Under the pieces are notes generated by a model. The model made no database searches and had not been told where the DNA came from. It worked only from the letters and a program-made list of their open reading frames with translations. The translations under genes were made by a program, and so were the position numbers. Positions 19,192 through 27,248 of a stretch of DNA of 64,000 nt are shown piece by piece. Every line of letters starts with the position of its first letter. Positions within the stretch are counted from its first letter, which is position 1. The stretch comes from JACPPO01 sp965262505. GTDB lineage: Bacteria; Acidobacteriota; Vicinamibacteria; Vicinamibacterales; UBA2999. Location of the stretch: positions 2,666,001-2,730,000 of the forward strand of contig CBDHFM010000030.1 in NCBI GenBank assembly GCA_965262505.1, read 5' to 3'.

Positions 19192-19578
19192 ATGAGAATG
19201 AAGCTTGGTGGTCTGGTGGCCGGCCTCGGCCTCTCCTGTCTGGCGGCGCCGATCGCCGCCCACCATTCGTGGTCGTCGGATTACGACGCCGACAGGCCGG
19301 TCACGGTGAAAGGTGTCGTGACGAAGGTCGAGTGGACGAATCCGCACGTTCACATCTACGTCGACAGCACCGACGAGAAGGGGACCGTGACCTCGTGGAA
19401 CTTCGAGATGGCCAGCACGCCGTCACTGGAACGGGGCGGGTTTTCGAGGAGGACGTTGGAGGTCGGTGAGGAGGTAACGATCGGCGGCTTCGGGGGCGGG
19501 GCCGTGACCGAAAGGGCCATTGCCAGTTCGATCACCGCGGCCGACGGCCGCGCGCTGTTCGTCGGGGAGCCGGAGTGA
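19192..19578 (+). CDS. DUF6152-family exported protein
   Basis: 128-residue protein with a signal peptide (KLGGLVAGLGLSCLAAPIAA) and then HHSWSSDYDADRPVTVKGVV..VEWTNPHVHIY (quoted with a gap), the DUF6152 signature. The family is common in Acidobacteriota and Proteobacteria and has no assigned function; the conserved His-rich start of the mature protein hints at metal binding. A strong AGGAGG (19179-19184) lies 7 nt before ATG 19192. Its stop overlaps the next ATG (TGATG), so the two are translated together. Confidence 0.82.
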   Translation: MRMKLGGLVAGLGLSCLAAPIAAHHSWSSDYDADRPVTVKGVVTKVEWTNPHVHIYVDSTDEKGTVTSWNFEMASTPSLERGGFSRRTLEVGEEVTIGGFGGGAVTERAIASSITAADGRALFVGEPE

Positions 19579-20441
19579 TGACGCGGACGTCCCCGGCCGG
19601 GAGGCGTGAAGTGGCGGGCTGGAGAAGGCGTCACGTGGCAAACGTCGTCGTCGCCTTGGTCACGATGATTGGGCTGACCGCGCCGCTTCTGTCGCAGGGG
19701 CAGGGGCTTGGCCGGCGACTGGGGGGCGCCAACGGTCCGACTCCGCTCGAGTCGACCCCTGACCAGCCGGCGCCCAGGCTGGCCGACGGCACGGTGGACC
19801 TGGAAGGTGTCTGGACGGGTGGCGGCAGCGGCCCGCTTGAACGGCTCCTGGAGCCGGGCGAGCTGGACAGCATCATGCTGCCCTGGGCGAAGGAACTCTA
19901 CGCTAAACGCGACCCCGGAGAGGATCCCTATAACTACTGCATGCCGGGAGGGCCGATCCGGATCACCGGAGGTTTTGCGTGGCGGTTTCTGAAGACGACC
20001 AACGGCTCGCACATCTTCCAGGTGCAGGAAGGAAACGCGCACACCTACCGGCAGATCTTCATGGATGGCCGCGCGCATCCGGAGGATCCTTCGCCGACCT
20101 GGTACGGGCACTCGATCGGGCGGTGGGACGGGGACACGCTCGTCATCGACACGATAGGTCTCAACACCAAGTTCTGGTTGCAGCAGGGCGGCACCCCGCA
20201 CACCGAGCAGTTGCACCTCGTCGAACGGTGGACGCGAACCAATTTCACAACGATGACCAGGGAAGTGACGATCGAGGACCCAGGGGCGTTCACCAGGCCG
20301 TTCACGGTCACGTTTACGGCGAGGCTGGGCGCCCCCGGCAGCGACATCATGGAGTACATCTGCATCGAGAACAATCAGTACGGTCTCCCTGGCGGCCTCA
20401 CGAATCCGGCACGGATTCCGGGTTCGGTGACGGAGAATTAG
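19578..20441 (+). CDS. Exported protein of unknown function, coupled to DUF6152 gene
   Basis: 287-residue protein. It has a basic N-terminus and hydrophobic stretch (NVVVALVTMIGLTAPLL) that looks like a signal peptide, then DGTVDLEGVWTGGGSGPLE and PYNYCMPGGPIRI. The repeated pattern of W-x-G and IGRWDGDTLVIDTIGLN is seen in many secreted acidobacterial proteins that neighbour DUF6152, but I know no function. It starts at ATG 19578, overlapping the stop of the upstream gene by one base. The pair is probably a functional unit in the periplasm. Confidence 0.7.
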   Translation: MTRTSPAGRREVAGWRRRHVANVVVALVTMIGLTAPLLSQGQGLGRRLGGANGPTPLESTPDQPAPRLADGTVDLEGVWTGGGSGPLERLLEPGELDSIMLPWAKELYAKRDPGEDPYNYCMPGGPIRITGGFAWRFLKTTNGSHIFQVQEGNAHTYRQIFMDGRAHPEDPSPTWYGHSIGRWDGDTLVIDTIGLNTKFWLQQGGTPHTEQLHLVERWTRTNFTTMTREVTIEDPGAFTRPFTVTFTARLGAPGSDIMEYICIENNQYGLPGGLTNPARIPGSVTEN

Positions 20442-20791
20442 AGGTTGCTGTAGATTTGACAATGGTCGGTCGCGGAGTGTTGCGGAACGTTCGCTACAAC
20501 ACTCTGCGATCGACCGACCCGCATCACCTGAGGAACGTTGGGGACGCCGGGCCACATACGTTCTCCCTCCGGCGCTTCGCGTTCCAGGTGTGGCAGGCTG
20601 CCGGGCGCGCGTCGTGTCCGACAACTCCCGCGAAACTCCGCTGTCCCGTAGACTCCCCTGGCCGTGCGTTACTTGCCCCGGTACTCCATCCAGCCTAAGA
20701 TAACGGTTTGCGTTAGTTGGAGTTAGCGGCACAGAGTTAGCTAAGAGTTAGTTATGAGGGCGGTCCTTTAGGGGCCGCGGCCCGGTCTTTC
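20442..20791. other. 350-bp intergenic region with a long palindrome and GTTAG repeats
   Basis: No gene seen. GGTCGGTCGCGGAGTGTTG (20464-20482) is complementary to 20497-20519 apart from a 4-nt bulge and one mismatch, leaving a 14-nt loop. There is no T tract, so a protein-binding palindrome, REP-type repeat or weak terminator are all possible. Between about 20710 and 20756 the sequence GTTAG recurs five times with irregular spacing, just ahead of ffh. Confidence 0.5.
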
Positions 20792-22216
20792 ATGTTCGAA
20801 TCGCTCAGCACGCGCATCCAGGGCGTTTTCAAGTCATTGCGCGGTGAAGTCCGGCTGACGCCCGAACAAGTCGAGGCCGCGCTGCACGAGATCCGGCTGG
20901 CCCTGCTTGAAGCCGACGTCAACTTCAAGGTCGTCAAGGCGTTCGTCGACCGCGTTCGCGATCGGGCCATGGACCAGGCGGTCCTGCGCAGCCTGACGCC
21001 GGGACAGCAGGTCATCAAGCTCGTACGCGACGAACTACTGGCGCTCTTTGGTGACACCGAGGGAGGCCTCAGGAAAGACGCCCCGACGCCGCGTGTGGTC
21101 CTGCTGCTCGGGCTGCAGGGCTCCGGTAAGACCACGACGTCGGGGAAGCTCGGAACGTGGCTGAGGCGTCAGGGACGCCACCCGTTGATGGTGTCGACCG
21201 ACGTGCGGCGGCCGGCGGCCATCGAGCAGCTCTCGGTGCTCGGCCACAAGGCTGAGATTCGCGTTCATGCCCCGGACACGATGGATCCCGTCGCGCGGGC
21301 GAGTGGCGCGGTTGCCGAGGCGAAGGCCACAGGCTTCGACACGGTCATTGTCGATACGGCGGGTCGTCTGCACATTGACGACGATCTGATGGACGAACTG
21401 CAGGCGATCAAGGACGCGGTGCAGCCGTCCGACCTGCTCTATGTCGCTGACGCGATGACCGGGCAGGACGCCATCAAGAGCGCCGGCGAATTCAATCGGC
21501 GCGTCGGTGTCACCGGCGTCGTGCTGACGAAGCTCGACGGCGATGCGCGCGGTGGTGCGGCGCTCTCGGTGGTCTCGGTCGTCGGTGTACCGATCGCTTT
21601 CGTTGGAAGCGGCGAGCGGCTCGAGGATCTCGAGCTGTTTCATCCCGACCGGATCGTGTCGCGAATGCTTGGCATGGGCGACATGTTGTCGCTCATCGAG
21701 AAGGCCGAGCAGGCGATCGACAAGGACGAGGCTTCGCAGCTCGAGGAGAAGCTGCGGAAGAACGAGTTTACGCTCGACGATTTTCGCAGCCAGCTGAAGA
21801 CGCTTCGGCGCATGGGGCCGCTCGAGGGCGTTCTCGGCATGATCCCGGTGCTTGGCGATCTGAAGCAGGCCGCCGAGAACAAGCCGGATGAGAAGCAGAT
21901 GGGCCGCATCGAGGCGATCATCTGCTCGATGACGTTGGGCGAGCGGCGCGACCACAGCGTCCTGAACGGCAGCCGGCGCAGGCGGGTCGCGGCCGGCAGC
22001 GGTACCTCGGTGGAAGAGGTGAATCGGCTCGTGAAGCAGTTCACGGAGATGCGACGCGTGCTGCAGACGATCGGCCAGGGTGGCACGGCCGGCATGGGCA
22101 GGGGGATGAAGATGCCGCGGGGCCTTCGGCCTGGCTCGGTGCCCGGCGCCTTCGCGTCGGGATCAGGGAAAAAACGGAAGAAGGGTGGGCCGTGGGGCCT
22201 GATCAAGGCGCGGTGA
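20792..22216 (+). CDS. ffh: Signal recognition particle protein Ffh
   Basis: 474-residue SRP54 GTPase that binds signal sequences and 4.5S RNA. N-domain opening MFESLSTRIQGVFKSLRGE, G1 GLQGSGKTTTSGKL, DVRRPAAIEQL, G3 DTAGRLHIDDDLM, G4 TKLDGDARGGAAL, and the M domain with IEAIICSMTLGERRDH and the methionine-rich tail GMGRGMKMPRG. First gene of the conserved ribosome-associated block; rpsP follows after 55 bp. No 4.5S RNA gene was recognised nearby. Confidence 0.96.
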   Translation: MFESLSTRIQGVFKSLRGEVRLTPEQVEAALHEIRLALLEADVNFKVVKAFVDRVRDRAMDQAVLRSLTPGQQVIKLVRDELLALFGDTEGGLRKDAPTPRVVLLLGLQGSGKTTTSGKLGTWLRRQGRHPLMVSTDVRRPAAIEQLSVLGHKAEIRVHAPDTMDPVARASGAVAEAKATGFDTVIVDTAGRLHIDDDLMDELQAIKDAVQPSDLLYVADAMTGQDAIKSAGEFNRRVGVTGVVLTKLDGDARGGAALSVVSVVGVPIAFVGSGERLEDLELFHPDRIVSRMLGMGDMLSLIEKAEQAIDKDEASQLEEKLRKNEFTLDDFRSQLKTLRRMGPLEGVLGMIPVLGDLKQAAENKPDEKQMGRIEAIICSMTLGERRDHSVLNGSRRRRVAAGSGTSVEEVNRLVKQFTEMRRVLQTIGQGGTAGMGRGMKMPRGLRPGSVPGAFASGSGKKRKKGGPWGLIKAR

Positions 22217-22271
22217 TTGGCTCTGGGCTTCGGGCCCTCGATTGGCCGGCCGAAGATCGACAGGAGGATAG

Positions 22272-22547
22272 ATGCTATCGATTCGAATGACGCGTGTGGG
22301 GTCGAAGAAGAAACCCTATTTTCGCGTGGTGTTGACCGAAGCGCGGTCGGGGCTTCTGGGAGATGTCATCGAGAACCTTGGAACGTACAATCCCCGCGCG
22401 AAGCCGGCTCAGGTCAGTGTCAACAAGGACCGCGTCGAGCACTGGATCAAGCAGGGCGCGCGTCCGTCCGATTCGGTACGGACGCTGCTGAGCAAGCACT
22501 TGTCGCGCGATCTCTCGGTCAAGGCCGACGCGCCGGCGGCCGAGTGA
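22272..22547 (+). CDS. rpsP: 30S ribosomal protein S16
   Basis: 91-residue S16 with the family start LSIRMTRVGSKKKPYFRVV, then the block ENLGTYNPRAKP. AGGAGG (22261-22266) precedes the ATG by 5 nt. The stop overlaps the next start (TGATG), giving tight coupling with the KH-domain gene. Position after ffh and before rimM-trmD-rplS is standard. Confidence 0.96.
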   Translation: MLSIRMTRVGSKKKPYFRVVLTEARSGLLGDVIENLGTYNPRAKPAQVSVNKDRVEHWIKQGARPSDSVRTLLSKHLSRDLSVKADAPAAE

Positions 22548-22816
22548 TGCCGGAAACGCCAGCCGACGGAGGAGTGACGAGTCCCCTTCGGTCGGTCGTT
22601 GAAGTGGTGGTCCGCGCTCTGGTCGATCAACCCGACGCGGTGAACGTCACCGAGACGGAGCGGCGGGGGACGTGCGTGCTGGAGTTGAGAACAGCCCCCG
22701 GCGATATGGGCAAGATCATCGGCAGGCAGGGGCGTACCGCGGCGGCGCTCCGGACGCTGCTGGCTGTGACGGCTGAGAAGCACGGGGCGCGCGCGCAGCT
22801 TGATATCAAGGACTAG
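22547..22816 (+). CDS. khpA: KH-domain RNA-binding protein KhpA
   Basis: 89-residue single KH domain protein. The GxxG loop is in DMGKIIGRQGRTAAALRTLL, preceded by the family start SPLRSVVEVVVRALVDQPD. KhpA proteins bind RNA and, with KhpB/Jag where present, influence cell size and ribosome-related processes. It sits between rpsP and rimM as in most bacteria; ATG 22547 overlaps the rpsP stop by one base. Confidence 0.92.
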   Translation: MPETPADGGVTSPLRSVVEVVVRALVDQPDAVNVTETERRGTCVLELRTAPGDMGKIIGRQGRTAAALRTLLAVTAEKHGARAQLDIKD

Positions 22817-22842
22817 CAGCCCGTGGTGCAAGTCCGGCGTTG

Positions 22843-23388
22843 ATGGCTGACTGGGACGACATGGTGGTTGTTGGGCGTGTCGCCCGGCCCCATGGACTTC
22901 GCGGCCAGGTCGTCGTCACGCCGGAGACGGACTTCGTGGCGGAGCGTTTTCGGTCCGGGGCGACCGTGTGGGCTCGGTTGGCCGGACGCGACGAAGAACT
23001 GACGATCGCGTCCGCGCGGATTCAAAACGGCCGCCCGGTGATCGGCTTCGAAGGGTTGTCGAGTGTCGAGGCGGCCAAACGGCTGGCAGGGCTGGAGCTT
23101 CGAATCCCGGAAGTGTCGCTGCGACCGCTCGAGTCGGGCCGCTACTACGAGTATCAGCTCGTCGGCTGCGCGGTGGAAACCTTGAAAGGGGACGCCGTAG
23201 GCGCGGTCGTTCGTGTAGAAAGTGGCCCTGGCGGGAGTTGCCTGGTCGTTGGGGGACCGCGAGGCGAAATACTGGTACCGCTTGCAGCGCACATATGCGT
23301 CGAGGTGGACCTTGGAGGCCGGAGGATCCGGATCGATCCGCCCGAAGGACTGCTCGAGCTGAACGAGACGAAGCGTATCAGGCGGTAG
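22843..23388 (+). CDS. rimM: Ribosome maturation factor RimM
   Basis: 181-residue 16S rRNA processing protein. N-terminal domain: VVVGRVARPHGLRGQVVV; the PRC-barrel half has YYEYQLVGCAVET and GGPRGEILVPLAAHIC. It binds S19 and the 30S head during assembly. ATG 22843 is used; a TTG codon one triplet earlier is in frame but unneeded. It is 58 bp ahead of trmD in the usual order. Confidence 0.93.
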   Translation: MADWDDMVVVGRVARPHGLRGQVVVTPETDFVAERFRSGATVWARLAGRDEELTIASARIQNGRPVIGFEGLSSVEAAKRLAGLELRIPEVSLRPLESGRYYEYQLVGCAVETLKGDAVGAVVRVESGPGGSCLVVGGPRGEILVPLAAHICVEVDLGGRRIRIDPPEGLLELNETKRIRR

Positions 23389-23446
23389 ACGGGCGCAGCA
23401 GGCAGGAGACGGTTGTGAGCGGATACGGCGGTTTCTGTCTACTGGC

Positions 23447-24190
23447 ATGAAATTCGACATCGTTACGATATTTCCGAGAATGGTGGAGGCTGGACTCGCC
23501 GAAGGCGTGATCGGCCGAGGCATTGAGCACGGGCTGCTGGACGTTCATGTGCATGATCTGCGAGGCTACACGACGGATCGTCATCGCAGCGTGGACGATG
23601 TGCCGTACGGGGGCGGGCCAGGGATGGTGATGAAGCCCGAGCCGCTGGCCCGAGCGGTGGAGGATATTCGGGAGCGACGCGGCAGCCCGGACGCCGTCGT
23701 GCTGCTGTCGCCCCAGGGCCGGACCTTCACGCAGACGGAGGCCGTCAGGATGAGTGCGCTGCGGCATGTCGCGCTGCTCTGCGGCCGATACGAGGGCATC
23801 GACGACCGGGTCCGCGCACTCGTGGCGACCGATGAGCTGTCGATCGGCGACTATGTGCTGAGCGGTGGTGAGCTGCCGGCCCTGGTCATCCTCGATGCCA
23901 TCAGCCGGCTGGTGCCGGGAGTCGTCGGCGACAGCCGGTCGGTGGAAGAGGAATCGTTTTCGCGGGGTTTACTCGATTGTCCGCATTACACGCGTCCTTC
24001 GGAGTTTGCGGGGCACAAGGTGCCCGAGGTGTTGTTGTCGGGCCACCACGAAGATGTGCGGCGGTGGCGCACGAAGGCGGCGATCCGCCGAACGCTCGAG
24101 CGCAGACCGGCGCTGCTGGAAACGGCAGCCCTGGACGACGAGGAGCGGGCGTTGCTCGACGAGATACGAAAAGAAGGCGGCGCCTCGTAA
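23447..24190 (+). CDS. trmD: tRNA (guanine37-N1)-methyltransferase
   Basis: 247-residue SPOUT-class enzyme that makes m1G37 in tRNAs reading CNN codons, preventing +1 frameshifting. Signature blocks: MKFDIVTIFPRMVEAGL, DDVPYGGGPGMVMKPEPL, ALLCGRYEGIDDRV, and the trefoil-knot loop SIGDYVLSGGELPALVILD. Length is normal. rplS follows after 61 bp. Confidence 0.96.
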   Translation: MKFDIVTIFPRMVEAGLAEGVIGRGIEHGLLDVHVHDLRGYTTDRHRSVDDVPYGGGPGMVMKPEPLARAVEDIRERRGSPDAVVLLSPQGRTFTQTEAVRMSALRHVALLCGRYEGIDDRVRALVATDELSIGDYVLSGGELPALVILDAISRLVPGVVGDSRSVEEESFSRGLLDCPHYTRPSEFAGHKVPEVLLSGHHEDVRRWRTKAAIRRTLERRPALLETAALDDEERALLDEIRKEGGAS

Positions 24191-24210
24191 CGGACGCCCG
24201 GCGGACGTAC

Positions 24211-24231
24211 GGCGGGTCTCGACGGCCCGCC
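24211..24231 (+). promoter_or_regulatory. Small hairpin in the rplS leader
   Basis: GGCGGG (24211-24216) and CCCGCC (24226-24231) enclose a 9-nt loop, ending 20 bp before the rplS ATG and just before its GGAGAAGG ribosome-binding site. It could modulate L19 translation or be incidental. Confidence 0.25.
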
Positions 24232-24251
24232 TGGGAACAGGAGAAGGAACA

Positions 24252-24599
24252 ATGACCGCGATCGAGCTGGTGGAACAGACGCAGCTGACGAAACGTCGGG
24301 ACATGAAGTCCGGCGATACCGTTCGGGTGCACGTCAAGGTGCGCGAAGGCGAAAAGGAACGGGTCCAGATTTTCGAGGGGATCGTCATTGGGATGCACCG
24401 GGGTGGCGCGCGTGCCTCGTTCACCGTGCGCAAGGTCTCGTTCGGCCAGGGGGTCGAGCGGATATTCCCACTGCACTCGCCGACGATCGCGAAGATCGAC
24501 TTCGTCCGGTCGGCCCGTGTGCGGCGCGCCAAGCTGTACTTCCTGCGCAGCCTGCGAGGCAAGGCGGCCAGGATGAAGGAAACGAAGCGGGCACGGTAA
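24252..24599 (+). CDS. rplS: 50S ribosomal protein L19
   Basis: 115-residue L19: KSGDTVRVHVKVREGEKER, QIFEGIVIGMHRGGARASF, TVRKVSFGQGVERIFPLHS and the C-terminal RRAKLYFLRSLRGKAAR. The frame is open far upstream within trmD but ATG 24252, preceded by GGAGAAGG, is the real start. Last ribosomal gene of the block; rnhB follows after 95 bp. Confidence 0.96.
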   Translation: MTAIELVEQTQLTKRRDMKSGDTVRVHVKVREGEKERVQIFEGIVIGMHRGGARASFTVRKVSFGQGVERIFPLHSPTIAKIDFVRSARVRRAKLYFLRSLRGKAARMKETKRAR

Positions 24600-24694
24600 A
24601 CTCCAGCTCCCAGCGGGCTGGTTCCCGGCTGCGCGAAATCCGCGCCGGGAGGTGGGAGTTGGGAATTCAGTTTTGAGCAGCGCCGGGGCCCCCT

Positions 24695-25324
24695 ATGGTT
24701 CGAACGCGCGCGATGAGAACCCTGGAAAACGGGATGCGGCGGTGGGGTTTTTATCGTGTGGCCGGGTGCGACGAAGTGGGGCGCGGCTGTCTGGCCGGGC
24801 CGGTCGTAGCTGCAGCCGTCATTCTGGACCCAGACCGGCAGATTCCAGGCGTGTGCGATTCAAAGATGGCCACGCCGGCCGAACGCGAGCGTCTCTACGG
24901 CGCGATCACGCAGAAGGCGCTGGCCTGGTCGGTCGCGTCTGCCCCGGTCGGAGAAATCGACGACATCAACATTCACCAGGCATCGCTGCAGGCCATGCGC
25001 CGGGCCGTGCTGGCGATGGTGCCGTTGCCCGATCTGATTCTCGTGGACGCCTTCCGGATTCCCGAACTGTGGATGCCTCAGCGCGCGGTGCCGCACGGAG
25101 ACCGGAGGTGCAGCGCGATTGCGGCGGCGTCGATCATCGCAAAAGTCACACGTGACCAGGAGATGCTCGGTCACCACGCCTCGGATCCCCGCTACGGCTA
25201 CGACCGCCACAAGGGCTATGCCACGGCGGTTCACCTGGCCGCCGTCGCGCGCCATGGCTACTCGCCGCTCCACCGCCGCTCGTTCAGGCCGCCGTCCCTG
25301 TTTGATACGATTGACGAGGGGTAG
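24695..25324 (+). CDS. rnhB: Ribonuclease HII
   Basis: 209-residue type-2 RNase H that nicks 5' of ribonucleotides in DNA. Catalytic acidic residues are in RVAGCDEVGRGCLAGPVV (Asp, Glu), LILVDAFRIP (Asp) and AKVTRDQEM (Asp), with DPRYGYDRHKGYATAVHL as the C-terminal signature. Start may be ATG 24695 or ATG 24713; no clear Shine-Dalgarno decides. The rplS-rnhB order is conserved in many phyla. Confidence 0.94.
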   Translation: MVRTRAMRTLENGMRRWGFYRVAGCDEVGRGCLAGPVVAAAVILDPDRQIPGVCDSKMATPAERERLYGAITQKALAWSVASAPVGEIDDINIHQASLQAMRRAVLAMVPLPDLILVDAFRIPELWMPQRAVPHGDRRCSAIAAASIIAKVTRDQEMLGHHASDPRYGYDRHKGYATAVHLAAVARHGYSPLHRRSFRPPSLFDTIDEG

Positions 25325-25393
25325 CCGGAGGGCCGTCAGATCTCGGGAACGACCTCCGCAACCACTCCCTCTTGGCCCCTGGCTTGTTGCTCT

Positions 25394-25561
25394 GTGACCT
25401 CTGCTCTGACCGGTGCTTTCTTGCCCGTGCCCATAGATCCCAGCGCCGCTCTTGACACCGCTCTCAACGGGGCGAAGCAGCTGCTCCGCCAGGGGACGCT
25501 CGACGGAGCCGTCGACGCGTCCGTGCGGCTCGTCGCGCAGGCAGGGAGGCCAGGCCAGTGA
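25394..25561 (+). CDS. Possible small protein (55 residues) coupled to the next gene
   Basis: GTG 25394 opens a 55-residue frame, with a predicted helical second half LDTALNGAKQLLRQGTLDGA. Its TGA (25559-25561) overlaps the GTG start of the next gene in a GTGA arrangement, typical of translational coupling. No family is recognised and no strong ribosome-binding site is seen, so it is kept at low confidence. Confidence 0.3.
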   Translation: MTSALTGAFLPVPIDPSAALDTALNGAKQLLRQGTLDGAVDASVRLVAQAGRPGQ

Positions 25562-25812
25562 GGCGCCTGCTCCTGGTCCTGTGCTTTTTCGAGATCGGCG
25601 TCGTCCTGATCGTGATCCCGTGGTTGGCTTTCTGGGACCGAAACTACTTCGCCCAGCTCGCGCCTCCACTCCAAGCGTTGATCACCAATAACTTCGTCCG
25701 AGGTGCGGTGTCCGGGCTCGGCCTGATCAACATCTCGGCTGGGCTCGCAGAGCTCGCGGCGATCGTCCTCGCGCGCTCGGCGGACCGCCCGGTGTCCATA
25801 AAGCCTCTCTAG
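25558..25812 (+). CDS. Small two-segment membrane protein of unknown function
   Basis: 84 residues with two hydrophobic stretches: LLLVLCFFEIGVVLIVIPWL near the N-terminus and a second at about 48-72 (VRGAVSGLGLINISAGLAEL). No family recognised. It lies between rnhB and the thiE-like gene in the same direction. Codon use is like its neighbours, supporting a real gene. Confidence 0.5.
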   Translation: MRRLLLVLCFFEIGVVLIVIPWLAFWDRNYFAQLAPPLQALITNNFVRGAVSGLGLINISAGLAELAAIVLARSADRPVSIKPL

Positions 25813-25857
25813 CAGGACGGGGATGATGCTCGTTGTGGAATTGCGCTGATCAAGAAA

Positions 25858-26505
25858 GTGCACCCGGTCATTTGCATGATCACGGCGCCGGCACGCGCTG
25901 GCGGCGACGAGGAGCACGCGCTGGTCGATCGCGTGGGCGCGGCGGCGCGCGCCGGCGTGCACCTGATTCAGATCAGGCAACCGCTGTTCGAGGGCCGCGC
26001 GCTGAACCGATTGGTCGAACGTGCTGTCCGGGCGACGAAGGGTACTGCGGCCCGGATCCTGGTCAGTGACCGTGTGGATGTCGCACTCGTCGCCGGCGCG
26101 CATGGCGTCCATCTGCGGGGCGGTTCGATGCCGGCCGCGCGCGTTCGGGCGATCGCGCCACGCGGATTCGTGATCGGGCGCTCAGTACATTCAGCCGACG
26201 AGGGCGAGCGTGTCGCTCAGGGGGGGGATCTCGACTATTTGCTGTTCGGGACCGTCTTCGCGACCCGTTCGAAGCCTGGGATCGCCGCGGCGGGGATCGA
26301 CGCGCTCGCCGCAGCCTGTGCCGGCGTCGCGATTCCGGTCCTCGCGGTGGGCGGAATGACACCGTTGGGTCTCGGCGCCGTACCTCGTGCGGGCGCGGCA
26401 GGGTGGGCGGCCATCGGAATGTTCGCGAACTGCCCGTTCGAGCAGATACCATCGGTCGTCCATCAGGCCGTGTTGGCGTTTGACTCCTCCGGGAACCTTT
26501 CCTAA
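25858..26505 (+). CDS. thiE: Thiamine phosphate synthase/TenI-like protein
   Basis: 215-residue TIM-barrel protein. The opening VICMITAP, AGVHLIQIRQPLFEGRAL, RILVSDRVDVALVAGAHGVHL and VLAVGGMTPLGL reproduce the ThiE/TenI order; LLFGTVFATRSKPG is the phosphate-loop block. ThiE joins HMP-PP and the thiazole phosphate to thiamine phosphate; TenI relatives are thiazole tautomerases, and sequence reading alone does not fully separate them. Start GTG 25858. No other thiamine genes are close. Confidence 0.75.
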   Translation: MHPVICMITAPARAGGDEEHALVDRVGAAARAGVHLIQIRQPLFEGRALNRLVERAVRATKGTAARILVSDRVDVALVAGAHGVHLRGGSMPAARVRAIAPRGFVIGRSVHSADEGERVAQGGDLDYLLFGTVFATRSKPGIAAAGIDALAAACAGVAIPVLAVGGMTPLGLGAVPRAGAAGWAAIGMFANCPFEQIPSVVHQAVLAFDSSGNLS

Positions 26506-26516
26506 CATGGGCGCAC

Positions 26517-26915
26517 ATGGCAATGGTGGAGCAGGCGACACCCGATTTCGGGATGAAGATGAGGCGCCTGCGCGAGGAGCGCGGGGTGTCACTCCGCCAG
26601 ATTGCCGATGTCACCAGGATTTCGGTCAGCGTGCTCGAAGCGCTGGAACGGAACGACATCTCGCGGCTGCCAGGCGGCATCTACGGCCGTGCGTTCGTGC
26701 GCTCGTATGCCATCGAGGTTGGACTCGATCCGGAGCAGACGGTCCGCGACTTCCTGTCGCAATTTCCCCAAGATTCGGTTATCGCTGGAAGCCCGCACAC
26801 CATGGATCTGGGGCACGTGCCCTCGTCCAGGAGAGGTGGAAGCTCGATAGTCGTTGTTGCCATCTCGGTGGTGATTGGCGCGATCGTGTTGCTAACGCTC
26901 GTCTTGCTTCAGTAG
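26517..26915 (+). CDS. RodZ-like HTH membrane protein
   Basis: 132-residue protein. Residues about 10-80 form an HTH_25 domain (FGMKMRRLREERGVSLRQIA, then LPGGIYGRAFVRSYA), the cytoplasmic domain of RodZ-type cytoskeleton adaptors. A single C-terminal membrane helix follows (VVVAISVVIGAIVLLTLVLL). It lacks the long periplasmic domain of E. coli RodZ, so it is a short relative that could link a membrane site to MreB or DNA. Starts ATG 26517, 11 bp after the thiE-like stop. Confidence 0.72.
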   Translation: MAMVEQATPDFGMKMRRLREERGVSLRQIADVTRISVSVLEALERNDISRLPGGIYGRAFVRSYAIEVGLDPEQTVRDFLSQFPQDSVIAGSPHTMDLGHVPSSRRGGSSIVVVAISVVIGAIVLLTLVLLQ

Positions 26916-26951
26916 GCAATCCGGTCGCCCATGGTCGTCGGTGGACGGGGG

Positions 26952-27200
26952 TCAGCGAGCGCTCTTTCGCGCCCACTCACGGCGCATCTGGGCAAGTCCA
27001 TCCATGTACACCGCGGCCTTTTCGCGCTCTTCTTCCGACGGCAGGCTCTTGAGCAGCTCTATCGCGTGGGCGAGATCGTCACGGATCGTCCGTTCGGTGG
27101 TGTTGAAGTAGATCCTGCGGATCGCCACAAGCGCCGCCGCGGGATCCGGAGCCCCGTGCTTGAGGGACGTGAGCGGGACGAACCCGGTGACTTTTTTCAC
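26952..27200 (-). CDS. Conserved-looking small hypothetical protein
   Basis: 82 residues, highly charged and helical: IYFNTTERTIRDDLAHAIEL and SLPSEEEREKAAVYMDGLA. No family is recognised. It points away from the RodZ-like gene and toward it in convergent orientation, downstream of the GHMP kinase gene with a 48-bp gap, so it may be the last gene of that transcript. Confidence 0.5.
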   Translation of the reverse strand: MKKVTGFVPLTSLKHGAPDPAAALVAIRRIYFNTTERTIRDDLAHAIELLKSLPSEEEREKAAVYMDGLAQMRREWARKSAR

Positions 27201-27248
27201 TCTTCCACTTCTCGTGTGACGCCCGTGCGATAGCCGGGTATCGTGGAG

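Noticed and set aside
23865..24599. Extended open frame upstream of rplS
   Set aside because: The extension lies inside trmD; L19 homology and the ribosome-binding site start at 24252.
25336..26112. Long minus-strand frame opposite the thiE-like gene
   Set aside because: Composition and position are those of an antisense shadow in high-GC DNA; the plus-strand genes have family motifs.
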